Below, piece after piece: positions 13,101-14,072 of a stretch of 14,072 nucleotides of DNA. The first letter of the stretch is position 1. Each line of letters begins with the position of its first letter. The stretch comes from Candidatus Naiadarchaeum limnaeum. GTDB lineage: Archaea > Undinarchaeota > Undinarchaeia > Undinarchaeales > Naiadarchaeaceae. Where the stretch lies: positions 1-14,072 of the forward strand of contig DVAB01000022.1 in assembly GCA_014189685.1 (NCBI GenBank), in the 5' to 3' direction. The notes under the pieces are model-generated. The model saw only the letters and a list, made by a program, of their open reading frames with translations, was not told the origin of the DNA and did not search any database. Position numbers and translations under genes: made by a program.

Positions 13101-14072
13101 GTATTGTAAGGTTTTCCATATGATAGGCATAGATTGCAAAAGTTGAAATGTTGTAAATTGTATTATTAAATATAGTAACATTTTTTATAGCAGAAGCAGA
13201 GGATGCTGTTATGTCAATCCCTACGCTTAAATTATGGAGTGTGTTATTTTGTATTGTGATATTTTCTTGGGTGCCGCCGTTAAGCATTATACCTTCGTTT
13301 ATGTTAGAGCCGGCTCTAAAGATAGAATTGGTTATGCTCACATTAGCTGCAGTCTCCATACTTATCCCTGGCTGGTTTGCCACTTCAATAGTTAAATTGG
13401 TTAGATTTACATAAGAGTTTCCTGCTGTGCTGCCTGCTATGAGGTAAATCTCGCAACAACTGCTAACAGTGGAGTTAAAGATTGTTGTGTTGTAAATTGT
13501 AGTAAAGTTTGAATTACTAACCCTAATTCCGCCGTGAAAGTAATCCCTAACATTGCATCCATGAATTGTGGTATTATTTTTATCAGCAATGTAAATTCCG
13601 TAGTTTAAAGCAGATGCTCTGGTTATAGTCGCGCCGTTGCAGTCTAAATCAGTGTTGTTTGCATTGATAAAAATAGCCCCGGCATTGCTGTCTGTGTCGT
13701 TCATCGGATAAGTTCCAGGGCAAAGCCTTGTTGAATTATTCACAGAATAGTCATTCAATCCCTCGAGAGAAACACAGTTTATGGATGCTGGGCCAACAAT
13801 ATAATTGTTTGATTCAATTGTTTCCCCAAATCTTCCGCTCAAATCTGCAACCGCACTTATGTTAAAACTTCCGCTTGCTGTTAGGCTTGGGGTCCAATTG
13901 AGGAAATATGTTTTTTGTTGGTTTGTAACATTTGTAAAGGTTTGAATCTGCGAGTCTAAGTAAGTGCTTCCAACTTCAGAATTATTAAAAAGAGATATGT
14001 TTAGATCGTCATTATTAATAATGATTAAATCAATGTCTCCATCAGTATCAAAATCTCCAACTACTGGGTGGC
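10186..14072 (-). CDS. Giant surface protein: FG-GAP, CARDB, tandem NosD beta-helix, concanavalin-like, TM anchor (5' partial)
   Basis: The frame runs open to the right edge; a TTG at 13842 is not a credible start because 76 in-frame upstream codons encode homologous domains. Residues are numbered from that TTG. Upstream lie one FG-GAP loop (DFDTDGDIDLI) and a CARDB-like domain. Two tandem NosD-type right-handed beta-helix modules follow (about 23-388 and 391-800), each with repeated N(N)TIYN-like rungs and a GNFWSDYxGTD or GNYWGDYxGTD closing motif. Then come a Gly-rich linker (811-815), concanavalin/LamG-like segments (about 855-920 and 932-1035), a membrane-proximal domain (about 1036-1105), a Pro-rich stalk, a TM helix (1147-1167) and a basic, charged, probably coiled cytoplasmic tail (1171-1218). 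It is extremely Asn-rich with dense NxS/T sequons. NosD-type helices usually bind or cleave carbohydrates; no catalytic residues can be assigned. Inferred cell-surface recognition protein. Confidence 0.9.
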   Translation of the reverse strand, partial: HPVVGDFDTDGDIDLIIINNDDLNISLFNNSEVGSTYLDSQIQTFTNVTNQQKTYFLNWTPSLTASGSFNISAVADLSGRFGETIESNNYIVGPASINCVSLEGLNDYSVNNSTRLCPGTYPMNDTDSNAGAIFINANNTDLDCNGATITRASALNYGIYIADKNNTTIHGCNVRDYFHGGIRVSNSNFTTIYNTTIFNSTVSSCCEIYLIAGSTAGNSYVNLTNLTIEVANQPGISMETAANVSITNSIFRAGSNINEGIMLNGGTQENITIQNNTLHNLSVGIDITASSASAIKNVTIFNNTIYNISTFAIYAYHMENLTIHGNTIYNVSDPSGTAIAIGLDGTNNSTIFSNNISNVETAFNLSGSLNNGVEGQTASRNTIYNNYISNFTVAAAKDNSTIGNFWNTSKTAGTNIIGGPNIGGNFWSDYSGTDTDLDGIGDTLLPYTSSGNIVTGGDYLPLVVIPCTNLSGYNEYVANVSTTLCAGTYLMNDSNDNHVIISINTNNLVFDCNGATIRGNNSPSYSTSAIEVSGRKNITIKGCSLTGYTYGIFSNTSLGGPNNSIIQGNTIWNNTERQIWLNSVVDLNLTNNTIFNGTDDGFESVLFQYSNNTTISNNTFARAATIHLRFHISNNNTIANNTISGNVSGPSGSTGIQITSAGVPQVPGYGNLIEKNIIFNISNAIDVNVGNNTIFNNTVYNITNFAIYSYSSISSKPNIILNNTVYNSSNGIVIDCENGTIVGNNTVYLNSKNGISLDAALSSCNVTNILISYNNISNNNVGINITDLRNNSVNNTIYNNYISGNTINVFDNSTNPGNSWNISKTSGVNIVGRTFIAGNYWGDYTGTDITGDYLGDTLIPYTASGNISYKGDYAPLTQSSNIPSSQPGGGGETIGIGIERVRFKKVIKIPVDEVIKIIDDFPVDGSVEISFGENEKFYSFQGGLYYTFRITANGGRITAHIDDQRVFETDDFTFRSGKIGLKTFGTAAAFDDIRVREIIGVPGETYRPFTEDFDDGQAKNWQTSGGTWDASRKVYTQDSLISVEQLSFSGNSSWRDYSYETKVSIETRSKNTIAGIIFRAQNNENYYQFTFDNNSRVALRKRVGGVLQPIGESEKHTITVKKITPQKVTLEINSTPLIVDVTPGQKAFVDVNRDGENDLAILVNKVTGAATVEMSVEKLRLEAKPPPKVAIPKTVVETRPPLITAPILPIKIIERAEQPTNIPATIVVAVILAAIFSIVIVGAHQNYIEIRQKEVLEGKLLLARELKKQRIENLRRMGYTASEIRRLQRKKEEE
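11443..13776 (-). repeat. Tandem duplication of a ~370-400-residue NosD/PbH1 beta-helix module (coding)
   Basis: Module 1 covers 12679-13776 and module 2 covers 11443-12672. Each opens with a C-x(17)-C-P/A-G-T-Y-x-MND cap, then DCNGATI and (H/K)GC, so C23, C41, C68 and C96 recur as C391, C409, C436 and C467. Each closes with the G-N-(F/Y)-W-x-D-Y-x-G-T-D motif, followed by GD(T)L(L/I)PYT(S/A)SGNI and GDY(L/A)PL. Within each module PbH1 rungs of about 22-25 residues repeat. Confidence 0.88.

Noticed and set aside
11443-13776. CRISPR-like regular repeats
   Set aside because: The repetition is coding, imperfect at DNA level and explained by PbH1 rungs of a beta-helix.
13842-13842. TTG as the start of the right-edge surface protein
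   Set aside because: The frame continues upstream to the window edge and encodes an FG-GAP loop and CARDB-like domain homologous to the neighbour gene.

Overview
The window looks like archaeal chromosome, AT-rich, probably from an uncultivated lineage of the DPANN type; that last placement is an inference from the surface-protein style and is not secure. The archaeal signals are independent of each other: an archaeal-type asparaginyl-tRNA synthetase, TATA boxes sitting about 27 bp before start codons with no Shine-Dalgarno sequence (leaderless transcripts), tRNA genes without encoded CCA, and a tRNA-Ala whose T-loop is interrupted by an intron-like insert.

Layout. 1-1124 (+) is the 3' part of a LamG-type surface protein with a Pro-rich stalk and C-terminal membrane anchor. 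It overlaps tail to tail with a minus-strand VTT/DedA-type membrane protein (1066-1662), which follows a HIT nucleotide hydrolase/transferase (1672-2073) and, 8 nt upstream of that, tRNA-Ala(GGC) with an 81-nt insert (2082-2236). Next on the minus strand come a half-size EamA-type membrane protein (2271-2684), an unrecognised multi-pass membrane protein (2731-3309), tRNA-Glu(CUC) (3355-3429), a 174-bp stem-closed element that may be a structured RNA (3431-3604), an unrecognised two-TM membrane protein (3632-4075) and asnS (4111-5400). A symmetric TATA palindrome at 5424-5431 sits midway between asnS and the divergent plus-strand pair malic enzyme (5454-6602) and isocitrate dehydrogenase-type enzyme (6604-7626).

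The last 6.4 kb is two minus-strand paralogous giant surface proteins. The complete one (7618-10119) has a signal anchor, seven FG-GAP/VCBS calcium-loop repeats (a seven-bladed propeller), a CARDB-like domain, an Ig-like region, a membrane-proximal domain, a Pro-rich stalk and a TM anchor. The other (10186 to beyond 14072) shares the propeller blade, CARDB-like domain, membrane-proximal domain, stalk and anchor, but carries two tandem NosD-type beta-helix modules and concanavalin-like segments in between. With the LamG protein at the left edge, the window encodes three wall-less-style, membrane-anchored, sequon-rich cell surface proteins, plausibly for adhesion, glycan binding or cell-cell contact.

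Metabolically, malic enzyme and isocitrate dehydrogenase form a tight pair giving pyruvate, 2-oxoglutarate and reduced nicotinamide cofactor. Housekeeping content is translation-related (asnS, two tRNAs). No transposase, CRISPR array, phage gene or defence system is visible. The most unusual items are the T-loop-interrupted tRNA-Ala, the stem-closed element abutting tRNA-Glu, and the module-shuffled surface proteins.
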